A stretch of DNA of 64,000 bases from Haliclona indistincta. Taxonomy: Eukaryota > Porifera > Demospongiae > Haplosclerida > Chalinidae. A program made the translations under genes and the position numbers. Under the pieces are notes generated by a model, which saw nothing but the letters and a program-made list of their open reading frames with translations, was not told the DNA's origin and ran no database searches. The first letter of the stretch is position 1. Every line of letters begins with the position of its first letter. The DNA lies in the NCBI GenBank assembly GCA_964017065.1, contig OZ024786.1, positions 3,821,781 to 3,885,780 of the forward strand, given 5' to 3'. Below are positions 44,618 through 54,379 of this stretch, piece after piece.

Positions 44618-46180
44618 TTAATAGGGTGGAATACCCATTGATGGAAATGGTGTTGGGTCATGACGATGTGGATTGTGTCCACCATTTTGCTGCATAACAG
44701 CCAACATCATAGACAGCATTTGTTCCTCATGCCTGTTCTCCTTTTCAACTCTTCTCTCTTCCATTTCAAGTTCTTTTATTCTCATTCTCTCCTCCCTCTC
44801 GGCAGCCTTCTCATCTGCTTGATTGCACATTAAAATGAACTTTTCCATAACATCGTTGTCACTACGCTTTCGTTTGAAAAGGCCTGTAAAAATGACAACA
44901 ATGACGTAGTTTGTCTGAACCACAACACTACTTACCCATCTTACGCAAGGTAGCTGCGTCTCGTCTCGATATAACAGTGGTGGTAGTGGTGGGAGTTGAA
45001 TTCGTGATGGAAGTTGTAGCACTGGCAGTTGTAGTAGCAATTGTAGTAGTACTGACAGGTGCGGTAGCAGTGGTAGTGACGGTAGCATTATCAGTGGTAC
45101 TGTTAGTGTCATCAGCTGTAGCTGTATATTTAAAAATTAAAACAGTGTGCCTTCATCCTTCAGTAGTTTGGAAAAACCACCAAAGGGTAGCCGCCTCTGT
45201 TGTTGCCAACAGAGGGTGTCCCTTGCGGAACTGGCCTCCTGACCCACACACTTACGTAAACCAGGCACCCCGTCAGACAAGAGTGCTAGCTACGTTGGGC
45301 AGGTCAAGGCTCTGAGAGAGCAGGCATGAAGGGCCAGTTTCTCAGAGGTTATTGAAGACTGAGTATGATTTCAGGGTTTCAACACTGAGATTGTTCCAGA
45401 AGAGGGCTACTGGTCCGGGCCACCACGTGAGGCTTATGACCTGCACCGTGGACCCCGTAACTACCAGCATGGAATCACGACAGCACAACTTCTAGAACAG
45501 AGCTCCGTACTTTCGACCGATCTCCAAATTTGAAAAGGAGATGATCGTTTTCTGGAACATCCCATAAACCCATGTACCCATTTCTGGATCCCATAAACAA
45601 ATAATTATTTCAAACCTTCTAGATCTTCGTTAGCAGCATCAGAAGATGAACTACTATTACCTCTATTACCTAGCTCCTCTAGTAGTGACATGTGCAGCTC
45701 ATGATCTGTGTAGATATACAAAAATTGACAAGAATTACTACACGACCAGGCTCACCATCATCGGAATTCAATACTTGAGCAAGCAAAGACATGTCCACAG
45801 TAGCATCACCTCCACTGTCCAGCAATGCTGGTGGTACAGAGCTGGCCCTTGTGCCTAGGATAGCATCCAGCTCGTTAAAGAACGGGCACGAACTCCTACC
45901 ACGTCCGCTGACGTTGTTGGAGTCTTTTACCTAAACACAGTAACGCTATAAACACGTTTACGGCGGTAAGGCTCACCTTTTTGTACTTTTGGACAAGGTT
46001 TTTTACCTTGGTCCTGCACTGCTGCCATGTCTTTGCGTAGCCAAGTCTTGCCATGGCCGCAGCAATCTTCTGGTAAATGGTTTTATTGCGGACGACGCCG
46101 TCTAAAGCATTTTGGACCTCTTCCTCTCCCCAGATACCTATAAGAGCCTTCGTCTCATCGGCTGTCCACCCTGCCGCCAT
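44618..46180 (-). CDS. Myb/SANT-like accessory protein of the PIF/Harbinger element, 306 aa, 5 exons
   Basis: Minus-strand exons 46180-45977, 45930-45756, 45705-45616, 45121-44936 and 44883-44618 join in frame with GT/AG borders and no stop. The N-terminal domain (residues 1-68) starts MAAGWTADETKALIGIW and ends GYAKTWQQCRTKVKNLVQK, a trihelical Myb/SANT-like fold. A conserved SGRGRSSCPFFNELDAILG follows, then a threonine/serine-rich low-complexity stretch, and a charged coiled coil near the C terminus (DEKAAEREERMRIKELEMEE). In known Harbinger elements this partner carries the transposase to the nucleus and binds the ends. Intron 3 (494 bp) is unusually long and holds a gtagccgcctctgttgttgc hairpin segment, possibly an insertion. 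Confidence 0.85.
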
Positions 46181-46693
46181 TGTAAAACTGACCACGCCCA
46201 GATCAGAACCGGTTTCAATCCACTTGAATGTACATGCGTATGTGGATTGGGGCGAATGCGCATTGAATTCAGTTTCGATCCAGTTCGTAAAATCGACTTG
46301 TAGTGCGGACGCGTACAAACCAGATCGATGCGCATTGAATGCGAATCGAATGCGCATTGAAGTGCTAGTGCGGACAGGCCCTATGATTAGTGTTGTAGCT
46401 AAACTGATCTCTCCCGACCATAATCCATTTTTAGCATTTATTTTTCATAATTATTCAATATTGTATAGTATCTATGATATTTTGAATTTTATTCTGACGT
46501 ATGCTGATGTATATTACTCGAGTCACTAGTACCTGTACTGTAGAGGAACATAGAGCAGTACTCTTTGACATATCTGCAGAGACTAGGTCTAACACAACTC
46601 ACCACATAATGATTAGGCATACTAATTTATCAGCAAAGCTTGCAGAAGAATGCCTGCCATTACTGTTCATTAATTGCTAATTTTTATCTACAG

Positions 46694-46857
46694 GATTTTG
46701 TCAAGATGCAGATGGACCATTTGCCAACAGAACATGTCAATACAACAGTTTCTATGATTCCAACACAGTCTGTGTGAATACCACACTGCAGTGTTGGAAT
46801 GGCTTATGTCAGGCTGGAATAAACGCCCGTTTACGAACCTGTGATTTCAATTACTGA
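46694..46857 (+). CDS. Last exon of a cysteine-rich protein (partial)
   Basis: After a splice acceptor (ctacag at 46688-46693) the sequence reads, in phase with one base from a previous exon, FCQDADGPFANRTCQYNSFY then VCVNTTLQCWNGLCQAGINA and RTCDFNY before TGA. Seven cysteines in 53 residues and N-x-T sites (NRT, NTT) suggest a secreted or extracellular protein. The upstream exon was not found. The region lies about 300 bp outside the Harbinger element, so it is a candidate host-gene exon. Family not recognised. Confidence 0.45.
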
Positions 46858-46872
46858 CGTAGCTGCACAACA

Positions 46873-46975
46873 AGAGCTCCTGGGTTCATCAGAGCTACTG
46901 GGTTCATCAGAGCTGCTGGGTTCATCAGAGCTGCTGGGTTCATCAGACCTGCTGAGTTCATCAGAGCTGCTGGGT
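46873..46975 (+). repeat. Tandem array of 18-bp units (gctgggttcatcagagct)
   Basis: About five to six units with single substitutions. The minus-strand frame through it gives a Ser-Ser-Asp-Glu-Pro repeat, an artefact of the array. Confidence 0.93.
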
Positions 46976-47130
46976 TCTGGGGTAGCAGGCATTAGCAAGT
47001 CTACTTTGATGTAAGGAAGAGCGATGGAGAGAGCGATGTTGATGGGAATGGTGATGAGGTGCTGCATATTAGACCCCTCCCTTAGCGATCAAGTGAAGTA
47101 ATCGCATGTTCGCCAAGATAGACACTTACA

Positions 47131-47415
47131 TTATGGCTGGTAAGTCACCAGCCAGCAGGCGACAGCTGAAATTAGCGGAGGTCTCCAGACTTCGCTATTG
47201 ACCATGATTGATTTCACCATTGACTCATTTAACACACTTGATCTCATGTTTTCAATCAGCCTGCACTGCAAAACTGACTTTGACAGAAGTGGAACTTTCA
47301 CACTAGAGGAGTGTACAATTTGCACCAATGCCTGTTTCCACCTTAGTGCATTAAATACACTAAGAGGCGTTGGAGAATTTACACTCTTATAGTAGTGGAG
47401 ATTCTCCATTATCAA
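47131..47415 (-). other. Unrecognised open frame, 94 aa
   Basis: A minus-strand frame with an ATG and normal composition, but with no motif I recognise and no splice context. It may be chance. Confidence 0.2.
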
Positions 47416-47499
47416 TACCGTAATCTAATAACTCATAAGTAATGGACCATTTTCCGCGTGACGTCACGACCGCAAATGCCAGTTTATTTCCCGTGGACT

Positions 47500-48220
47500 A
47501 GCTAGGGGGCAAAAGCGTGCAAAAATATTTGATGTGTTTGATGCATCTTCATCTTGGTCTGCAAATTGTAGATCTGGGCTTTCGATTCGGAATATCTCCT
47601 TCATCAGTTTCTATTATTTTTACTACATGGATAAATTTTCTATATCTTGAATGTAAAGCAATAGATTTCCCACCAACTCATGAGCAGATCAAGCATGCCT
47701 TTGTGTTTTAAAGCCAAGTATCCTACTACGCGATTAATACTTGATGCAACAGAAATACCACTTGAAGCCCCTTCATCTTCAGAAATGCAATCTTTAACTT
47801 GGTCAGCCTACAATAATACAAACACTCTTAAAGGGTTAATTGGTGTTACTCCTGCTGGCCTATAAGCTTTGTATCTAAATTGTATTGTGCAAACTTCTCA
47901 GAGAAGAATTTAACTGTTAAATCTGGTGTACTGGATTTTCTTCAAACAGGCGACGGATTAATGGCTGATAGAGGCTTCAATATTGGAGATGAGTGCATTA
48001 CACATGGCATCGATCTAAAAATTCCTCCATTCAGATAATCATGGTCGAGGACAACTTAGTTCAAGTGAAGTAGTTGAAACTAGGCGCATAGCATCGCTAT
48101 GAATTCAAATATAAAGAGCCATCAAACAAATAAAGAGCTACCGTATTTTGGAGTCAATCAGTATGACAATAGATCAGCTAAGGAGATTATTTACAAACAG
48201 AAAAAAAGAATTAATTAATT
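47500..48220 (+). pseudogene. Degraded DDE_Tnp_4 transposase (ISL2EU/PIF-like)
   Basis: Fragments in successive frames follow the order of the family: HTH region LGLQIVDLGFRFGISPSSVS, first DDE block LILDATEIPLEAPS followed by WSAYNNTNTLKGLIGVTPAG, second block GDGLMADRGFNIGDECITHG then LKIPPF, and RGQLSSSEVVETRRIAS then AIKQIKSYRIL. At least four stops or shifts break the gene. The D of LDATE, the D of ADRGF and the E of EVVETRRI fit a DDE triad. No ends were found. Confidence 0.75.
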
Positions 48221-48450
48221 AAGAAGTTTAAAACATTAAGTTCAGTCCCGCTCCATCCTCCACACCGACACCACTTCTCCATTTCACTCTAGAGCCTCTC
48301 ACACAATAGAGCGTTTGCATGTGACATCACGAATCACGTGACCAACGTGCTGGTGTAGAGCTAAAGGGTGGGCTGCTAGCTGCAGCTGGTGTACTGCTAT
48401 GCAACCAGTTGTACGCTTTTACAAGCTACTTTACAAGGGCTTGTAGCATA

Positions 48451-48960
48451 GTGTATCGTTCCCAGTTGCTCGAACCATAATGGTTGCGACAAAGTGTCGT
48501 TTTTCAGAATACCAAAAGTAGTGCACAGCCGCAGGATTTTTGGCGGCTATAAAAAGAGAAGGCATGACGGACAAGATGCTAAAAAATGACAGATTGCGCT
48601 CGAGACATTTTATAACCAGTAAACCAGCAACCCTAGAAGAAGATATGCATCCAGACTGGCTGCTGACTCAACACCTTCCTGGTAGTTCACAAGATGATAG
48701 TGGCACTCAGAAGAACTATGCCTGTGTGTTTACGTGCTAAGCTTAAGGATAAGGTTGCTGTTATTATTGATTGTTTTGAAGTTTCATTGAGCGTTCATCA
48801 GGTCTTTTGACAAGGTTAGCAACCTGGTCAACCTATAAGCACCACAATACGGCAAAATTCTTGATCGGCATTGCACCGCAAGGAGTTGTAAGCTTTATAT
48901 CCCAAGCCTGGGGAGGACGAGTTAGTGATAAGTACTTAAGGGGACGGTTAACAGTTTGCC
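48451..48960 (+). pseudogene. Degraded THAP-DDE_Tnp_4 transposase, separate copy
   Basis: From 48451 the frame reads CIVPSCSNHNGCDKVSFFRI followed by PKV, the start of a THAP C2CH zinc finger. A one-base shift near 48540 then gives AAIKREGMTDKMLKNDRL and RSRHF...DMHPDWL, the conserved end of the THAP domain. Further on, [16 protein letters not shown] and [18 protein letters not shown] then [20 protein letters not shown] form the first part of the DDE domain. The copy stops near SDKYL, without the second aspartate block. It is distinct from the copy at 47500-48220. Confidence 0.8.
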
Positions 48961-48964
48961 TCAT

Positions 48965-49580
48965 TAAATATTCATAAAATAATATTAAATCATAGTGTGA
49001 AGACAAAAAGCGCTATAAAGCTAAGATAAGTTGTATTGAATGCACCATCGACTAAACTATGTATAAAATAGCCTAGGCCAACAACTGCTACTGTAGAATA
49101 AGCCGGAATTGCACCAAAGGCGATCGCTATAAAACTCGATTTTTCGGCGCCAAATTTCTTGACGAGCGTGCTAAAGCAAGAAGCGAAGTACTCACCAAAC
49201 GCTTCTTAAGGATAAACTATAGGGCGGTATCTATATTGGAAAGAATAGAAGCATCTTGTTTCCGAAAAATTCCCAATAAATGGCTTAACGAAGACGCTGA
49301 AACACGCCATTTTAGCCATTATGATCCTGTCCAGCATACTTTCACATACCGTGCACACTTCAAGATCTCAAGCACAACACACTATCCGTGCAAAACGTGC
49401 ACTGCCTATCACCACAGTACCCGAGTCTCCTGTACCTTCTGCTTCGTCACTACCATCATATTTTCAATCAAGACCAGTGACAAGAATGAATCCACCTGTT
49501 ACTTCAAGACTGGCAGCAACCACAGTACCCGAGTCCATCAAACTTTAATGATAGAGCCTACTTTCCTCTGGATACAGACG
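48965..49580. other. Spacer and unrecognised frames
   Basis: Frame 49236-49586 (116 aa) has normal composition but no motif I recognise. The overlapping frame 49321-49548 is serine/proline-rich and might be a linker exon of the CXXC/PHD gene fragments downstream. Confidence 0.3.
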
Positions 49581-49582
49581 AC

Positions 49583-49792
49583 ATGAAGACATCCTTTCAA
49601 TCTAAGTTACCAAAGAGTGAGAGCATTATCATCAGAGTGGCAGTTGTCGAGACACATTATCATAGAAAGAAATATTATGTTTGCCTAAAGGCAAGACAGA
49701 GACGATGCAGTGATCTTAGAGCAAGAGGAAGAAGAAAGGGGGACTCATGTTTTTGCAACAGAGTTGGAGAACAAATCTTTAAAATAGTATAA
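49583..49792 (+). pseudogene. RVG-motif exon fragment, paralogous to 63454-63798
   Basis: The frame reads QSKLPKSESIIIR, a basic stretch with HRKK, and CFCNRVGEQIFK. These align in order with AKLPQSEGLIVRP, HKRK and SFRNRVGMKAAK of the exon at 63454-63798. In this copy a tract of lysine and arginine codons has diverged. It is followed by a stop and, 120 bp later, by a CXXC finger frame. Confidence 0.5.
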
Positions 49793-49918
49793 AAAAGTAA
49801 GAAAATAATAAAGATAATTCAGCAAGTATGTGTGTCTATATTACAGTACATTAGACCAAAGTCACAGTGAAAGACTCAAAGAAAAGAAAAACCACACAAA
49901 CAATAGCTGCTAAGTAAA

Positions 49919-50146
49919 ATGCTAGCTGGTTATAATAACTGTTTCAACAACCTCTTTGATGTAATAAGAAGAAAGCGGCCAGGATGTGGTGATTGTGATG
50001 GATGTTGGTACAATGAAGATTGTGGACATTATGTGATCTGTAAGGACAACTCAAAATCTGGAGGGAAAGGAAGACGAAAGCAAAGTTGTATAAAGAGAAT
50101 GTGTATACTCAGTACACAGAGGCCTACACAGAATCCACCCAACTAA
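49919..50146 (+). CDS. CXXC zinc finger exon, 75 aa
   Basis: Residues about 17-57 read RRKRPGCGDCDGCWYNEDCG then HYVICKDNSKSGGKGRRKQS and CIKRMC. This is the CXXC domain pattern CG-x-C-x2-C-x4-DCG-x4-C-x-D-x2-K-x-GG-x-G-x2-KQ-x-C-x3-C, with C at the usual place replaced or shifted in HYVIC. CXXC domains bind unmethylated CpG DNA in DNMT1, CFP1, MLL and KDM2. The frame has an ATG shortly before and lies between the RVG fragment and a PHD fragment on the same strand. It may be one exon of a multi-exon, possibly transposon-borne gene. Confidence 0.75.
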   Translation: MLAGYNNCFNNLFDVIRRKRPGCGDCDGCWYNEDCGHYVICKDNSKSGGKGRRKQSCIKRMCILSTQRPTQNPPN

Positions 50147-50749
50147 TAGCGACATCACGACTATTCGTCATATCCAACAGTACCATCAGCAGTTGAGCTG
50201 AGAGCTCTGGTATCAAGTAATCAAGTACTTGAAACACTCGCACTTGATGATGAGGAAGAATACTAATGTTGACACACAATTCAAAAAAATATTATAACTT
50301 CAATGATTATTACAGTGTCAGTGTTTTTCCTTAAACCTTCACTCTGTTTTTTTTTCGACCTGGTAACATAATGATCTGTTTACAATCATTCCAGCCATTC
50401 CAGCCAGTGTGACTCCGACATGTTTATTACAAAGAATGAATATATACATGGTATAATTATATGGATAAAAATAAGTGAGGATCACTCTTACCAGGAGCAG
50501 ACTCCATGACGTGCTGTGTCTGTATGTACGAATGGTGTCCAACCCTCTACTCTACTCTGATTATTTTGTGTGTTGTAAAATATTAGTCACTGCTTGTATC
50601 ATTTTAGGCCTTTAGCAAGGAGCAAATTGATGACCGCAAAGAGTATGATTTTCAACATTAACTTCAAAACTTGTTGTTTTTGATTACACTTACCTGTTTG
50701 TAAAATGGTTTGTTTTGTTCAGTGGTGACTACTAGTTCATATAGTGTCC

Positions 50750-51122
50750 CTCAGTCTCTTAGGACAAGTCGAGCAAGAACCAGTGCTGGTTAGTATCTCA
50801 TCACAATTACCTGTTTGTAAACATAATGGTCTGTTATGTTGGTACATAGCACACTTTTTAATTGCTGTACATCCCTAAACCTAAAAATTCATTTATTTGC
50901 ATTTTTTTTACCATTTAGAACAAGCTGTTAAACTGCTACAGTCAGCAGTAAACAAAGAGGTGTGTCAACCAATGGTCTGCGGCATCAAACAATACGAAAA
51001 AGAAGGTTCTGTGGATCGAATGTGAAATATGCCTGCAGTTGTACTACGCTGTGTGTGTGAGATTGTCTGAACAAGACATACAAGAAATAGACAGTTGGAT
51101 GTGTGCTATTTGCAAGAAATAA
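50750..51122 (+). CDS. PHD-finger exon fragments ending the CXXC gene region
   Basis: A serine/threonine-rich exon-like frame (about 50728-50788, ending at a GT) precedes a frame that reads KKKVLWIECEICLQLYYAVC followed by VRLSEQDIQEIDSWMCAICK and a stop at 51120-51122. The C-x2-C, C, and final C-x2-C with tryptophan two residues before (W-M-C-x2-C) match the C-terminal half of a PHD finger. The expected histidine is a tyrosine (YYAVC), and the first two cysteine pairs are not in frame. PHD fingers usually read histone H3 tails. The copy may be decayed. Confidence 0.5.
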
Positions 51123-51129
51123 ACTACAT

Positions 51130-51980
51130 AAAAAACACATGAATATTATTATAACATTGTGATGTATACATAATTTGTTACAGATTTTGTCTAGTTAGAA
51201 ATAACCATGAAAAAATTTATCTACACTGTGCATGATGTACCGAGCACCAATAGTAATATAATTTTTATTATTAATGCTTTTATTTCAATGTTTGTGAGAC
51301 CAACGTAGATCATCATCACGTGGTTTGTTGCCTGTCAGGCTCTCAATTATGTATTCCAAAAATTAATGTCGAAAATGGTACTTTTTGAGTGTAAGTTTTA
51401 TAGACTAGAGAATGCATGAGCGCAAAATCAAAATTGTTAAAAAGCTGGCAGAAGGAGAAACATACTGGTTCTCAGATCCCATGTCTAAATTGTATCTACT
51501 ATTCTACCAAGCAGTCCTTCATCCATGTGAATAAATTTCTCCAGAGAGAGGATAATAGTATAGCCAAGGAACTAAGGCAACAAGAATGGAAACACCACTT
51601 ATTTTTTTACGGAGGATAAGTTGTCCTAGCAGATGGTACAACCTCTGTCCTTTGTTTGGCAGAAATAAACAAGAATTAAGTATGATCTTTAATACGGCAT
51701 GTCATATATTAGTAACCGATGGGAACTTGTTTACATGGCTATTCATCTTTCATCTTCTTAGCCGTCTAGTAGAACATATTCAGCCTCATAATCTACTTCT
51801 TTATGTAACTCATTCTCTCTTCTATGCTTCTGCTCTGCAACATCATATAGTAAACACACGCACAAAGATGAAAAAAACATCAACAACGTCACCTATCGAT
51901 AAACAGGTATCAATAATGACAGCCGCAATACAGAAATGTCCATGGATATCCAAATGAGCAAATCATCTCCCACGTTTCTC
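51130..51980. other. Spacer, unrecognised frames
   Basis: Frames at 51416-51619 and 51586-51957 have no domain I recognise. No repeats or RNA genes are apparent. Confidence 0.3.
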
Positions 51981-51989
51981 TAGTTATAT

Positions 51990-52100
51990 ACTCGGAGAAT
52001 TGAAAGCCGAGTGAAGAACTTCCACATTCAGCACAAGAGTATGGTTTCTCTCCGGTACGGATATGTTTTGTCAAATCGCTAGCAGAGTAGGAACAGAGTG
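51990..52100 (-). pseudogene. C2H2 (Kruppel-type) zinc finger fragment
   Basis: On the minus strand the sequence reads SASDLTKHIRTGEKPYSCAE then CGSSS, with the classic TGEKPY linker between fingers and the SDLTKH helix start. The second finger is broken after its cysteine pair (CAEC). Nearby sequence shows no further fingers. Confidence 0.7.
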
Positions 52101-52649
52101 GGCATTAGAGTAACCTCTTTGTTTTGTAGACGACCAGTTCAACATTTGGCTTTAACTTCATCGGTTATACTAATCGAATGTGCGTTTTTATACTAAAGGA
52201 TTGAGAACGGATGTGTACAAAAGAAGCACTGATGCACTGATACAAAAAGGAAATAACGCTATATGTAATAATGCGTGCAAAACTCTTCAGTACAATCCTA
52301 TGCAGAGTCGGCAATTCAGATACTGGTGCTGCAACTAATCTTTCTAGGTGACCAATGGTTTCCCTGGATTTCAATGCAAACAACCAGTATTGAATTGCGT
52401 GAAAAGAGCACGTGAGCCCTTGTTATTGCACGTACAATGACTGGTAAACGGTCAACTTTGTTGATACCATGGCCAAGTCACCACACCTTGTCTGTAGCAA
52501 AACGCAAAAAAAAACGTTTTGAGCTTGTATCTAATACTGATCAAGATGATCAGCATTTTCGGCTTACCCCTCCCAAGCCAAGGAAGGGGAATACTAACTA
52601 GCTCACATACCACAGACACTTCTTCTAACATTGTGTGATAGCAGCATCG

Positions 52650-52850
52650 CCTAAGGAATGAATGGACGCTCACACACAACTGAACACAATCCAAGTGACA
52701 GTATCGCCAACAGCAATGGATGCTCACGTGAACTATTCTCTCACAACCCTAGTGATAGCACCGCCTATCGAAGGAATGGACGCTCACACAGACACTTCTA
52801 ACCCTCTCACCAGTCGTGTGACACCCACAACGACATCAGAGATTTAACTG
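52650..52850 (+). repeat. Imperfect repeats of aatggacgctcacac
   Basis: The words atggacgctcacac (52661 and 52775) and atggatgctcacgtg (52717) with the following cacaac-type text recur three times at irregular spacing. The small frame across it is not convincing. Confidence 0.5.
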
Positions 52851-53182
52851 CAGATCTCTTGACGGAGGTTTTCAAATAATTATGTCAGAGTAGACAATGC
52901 GGAAGTTCCACGCACAGACGTAGCAGTCACAGAGATTGTCCCTATAATAAGCGATCTTATTAGACAAAGGAGCACAACAAACGAGATAGACTTCGAACCA
53001 GAGTGGGAGAGTGATACAGACTAGTCAGAGGAAGAAGTAGATAACAGTGATGAAGAAGAACAGGATTGATATAATGATGGATAGATTAACAGAGACCAGA
53101 ACATGGGTAATAATAAACATGTTTCCCATATACTATTTTTGCTTTCAACCCTATTTACTATCTCTTTTTTGCAAGGTCATAC

Positions 53183-53632
53183 ATGAACTCCTCATCAAGT
53201 TATAGTTTGCGGACAAGCAATGCCTCACGTAGATCTACAGCCTTGACATCTAGAAAAAGATCTTCTGCTCATCAGAAATCAGCCGCTACTGCCTCAAAAG
53301 TAACATCAAGAAGCTTTCACCTTTGCACCTTCTATGTGTTTGTCATTCCACCAGCAAAATTTGATGCTAAATTACCTGCATGCTTTGTCAAAGACAGCAT
53401 TTCATATGATAAGGTAATCGAACATCTTCGTAATGATCAATTAAAGAGGCGTATTGACCGGCTTATGACTCAAATCAATTGTCCTCGCCCCAAACAATTT
53501 CAACTCTACAATGCCGACAAAAGTATTTATTACTTAAATTTTTCAACCTCTATTAAGCTTTCAGACACGAAGCCTCTGGATGTATCTCGATTATGCCGAA
53601 TAAAGATTTGTGCCACAATATATTTGATATGA
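53183..53632 (+). CDS. Unrecognised reading frame, 149 aa
   Basis: The frame has an ATG, a serine/arginine-rich start and then an ordered-looking part (YVFVIPPAKFDAKLPACFVK, KVIEHLRNDQLKRRIDRLMT). A second overlapping frame (53593-53982) continues with VAAFMDPLGKRGIDETKAVN and similar text, so the two could be parts of one gene separated by a frameshift near 53600. I do not recognise the family. An acidic, broken frame lies just upstream (about 52880-53090). Confidence 0.35.
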   Translation: MNSSSSYSLRTSNASRRSTALTSRKRSSAHQKSAATASKVTSRSFHLCTFYVFVIPPAKFDAKLPACFVKDSISYDKVIEHLRNDQLKRRIDRLMTQINCPRPKQFQLYNADKSIYYLNFSTSIKLSDTKPLDVSRLCRIKICATIYLI

Positions 53633-53982
53633 TTGTTGCGGCTTTTATGGACCCATTGGGAAAGCGGGGTATTGATGAAACTAAAGCAGTCAACAAAGAG
53701 GCAGCAAATGTCATAGAATCATTGATCAGCAGTGCAGAGTCTGGCGTAGTACATTTACCTGTTCCTGTTTTACAAGCAGTTCATGCTACTTTAAGAAAGC
53801 CTTATTCTGTAGAATTTGGAAGATCTCTCCTTGAATTAAAATCTGAAGCTACCTTTACAAAAGATATAATGGATATAATTAGGGCAATTCAGTTACAAGC
53901 AGTACTGAAGTTACAAGCAGTTAGTAGTGCATTCATTGTTAGAAAGAGGTGGAGCCATCCTGTAAACAATAACCAAATTTGA
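53593..53982 (+). CDS. Unrecognised reading frame, 129 aa, running into a dispersed repeat
   Basis: Likely the continuation of the preceding frame. Residues about 14-105 look like a helical domain (ETKAVNKEAANVIESLISSA, PVLQAVHATLRKPYSVEF, LLELKSEATFTKDIMDIIRA). From residue about 102 the codons are those of the repeat shared with 4121-4375, so the natural C terminus may have been replaced by the repeat or the repeat derives from this gene's 3' end. Confidence 0.35.
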   Translation: MPNKDLCHNIFDMIVAAFMDPLGKRGIDETKAVNKEAANVIESLISSAESGVVHLPVPVLQAVHATLRKPYSVEFGRSLLELKSEATFTKDIMDIIRAIQLQAVLKLQAVSSAFIVRKRWSHPVNNNQI

Positions 53983-54165
53983 AGTGCAAAGAATCGTTAG
54001 AGAAATTTCTGTTGAAAGTGTACTAATGTTAGAACGTACTCAGTACAATGTACTTGAAATACAAAACGAGAAGGTTTTTTCCTAAGAATAAAGATCAAGC
54101 CAGTTTTGATACGTTTGTTATTCAGACAACAGGGTTCATCTATTTCAATTGACAAAGAATACATT
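53888..54165 (+). repeat. Dispersed repeat, copy 2 (direct copy of 4121-4375)
   Basis: The segment matches 4121-4375 with a few substitutions and an insertion near 54030 (actaatgttagaacg). It overlaps the end of the frame at 53593-53982. Confidence 0.85.
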
Positions 54166-54257
54166 TGCAGCTATAACAGTCGGTAGCTGCAAATACATGT
54201 GAATATCTTGATGAATGGTTATGCTGTATTGACTCTTTAGAGACTTTTAGATTTTAG

Positions 54258-54314
54258 AACGCGTAACGTGTAACGTGTAGCCAGTACGCGTCCGGTACAC
54301 GTTACGCGTTGTGT
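54258..54314. repeat. Hairpin with aacgcgtaacgtgta arms
   Basis: The text aacgcgtaacgtgta at about 54259 is complementary to tacacgttacgcgtt at about 54298. The loop contains a further acgtgtagccagtacgcgt pairing. CpG-rich relative to the flanks. Confidence 0.75.
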
Positions 54315-54379
54315 AATAAATTGCGATTTAGATTCAAATCACGTGTAAGCTGTGTTCCGTGTGGCAAGATGGCAGCAAG

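Larger units (their letters stand above)
40387..46381 (+). mobile_element. PIF/Harbinger DNA transposon, 6.0 kb, carrying a nested hAT element
   Basis: The inverted ends aggcctgtccgca (40387) and tgcggacaggccc (to 46381) are followed on each inner side by related blocks with caatgcgcatt. Flanking TAT (or CTA, depending on where the end is drawn) may be the 3-bp duplication. The left half holds a DDE transposase on the plus strand and the right half a Myb/SANT gene on the minus strand, the two-gene layout known for animal Harbinger elements. A 2.6-kb hAT element sits between them at 41902-44504, so the original element was about 3.4 kb. Confidence 0.85.

Noticed and set aside
46831..47067. Ser-Asp-Glu-Pro repeat protein on the minus strand
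   Set aside because: Created by the 18-bp tandem array and overlapping the cysteine-rich exon on the other strand.
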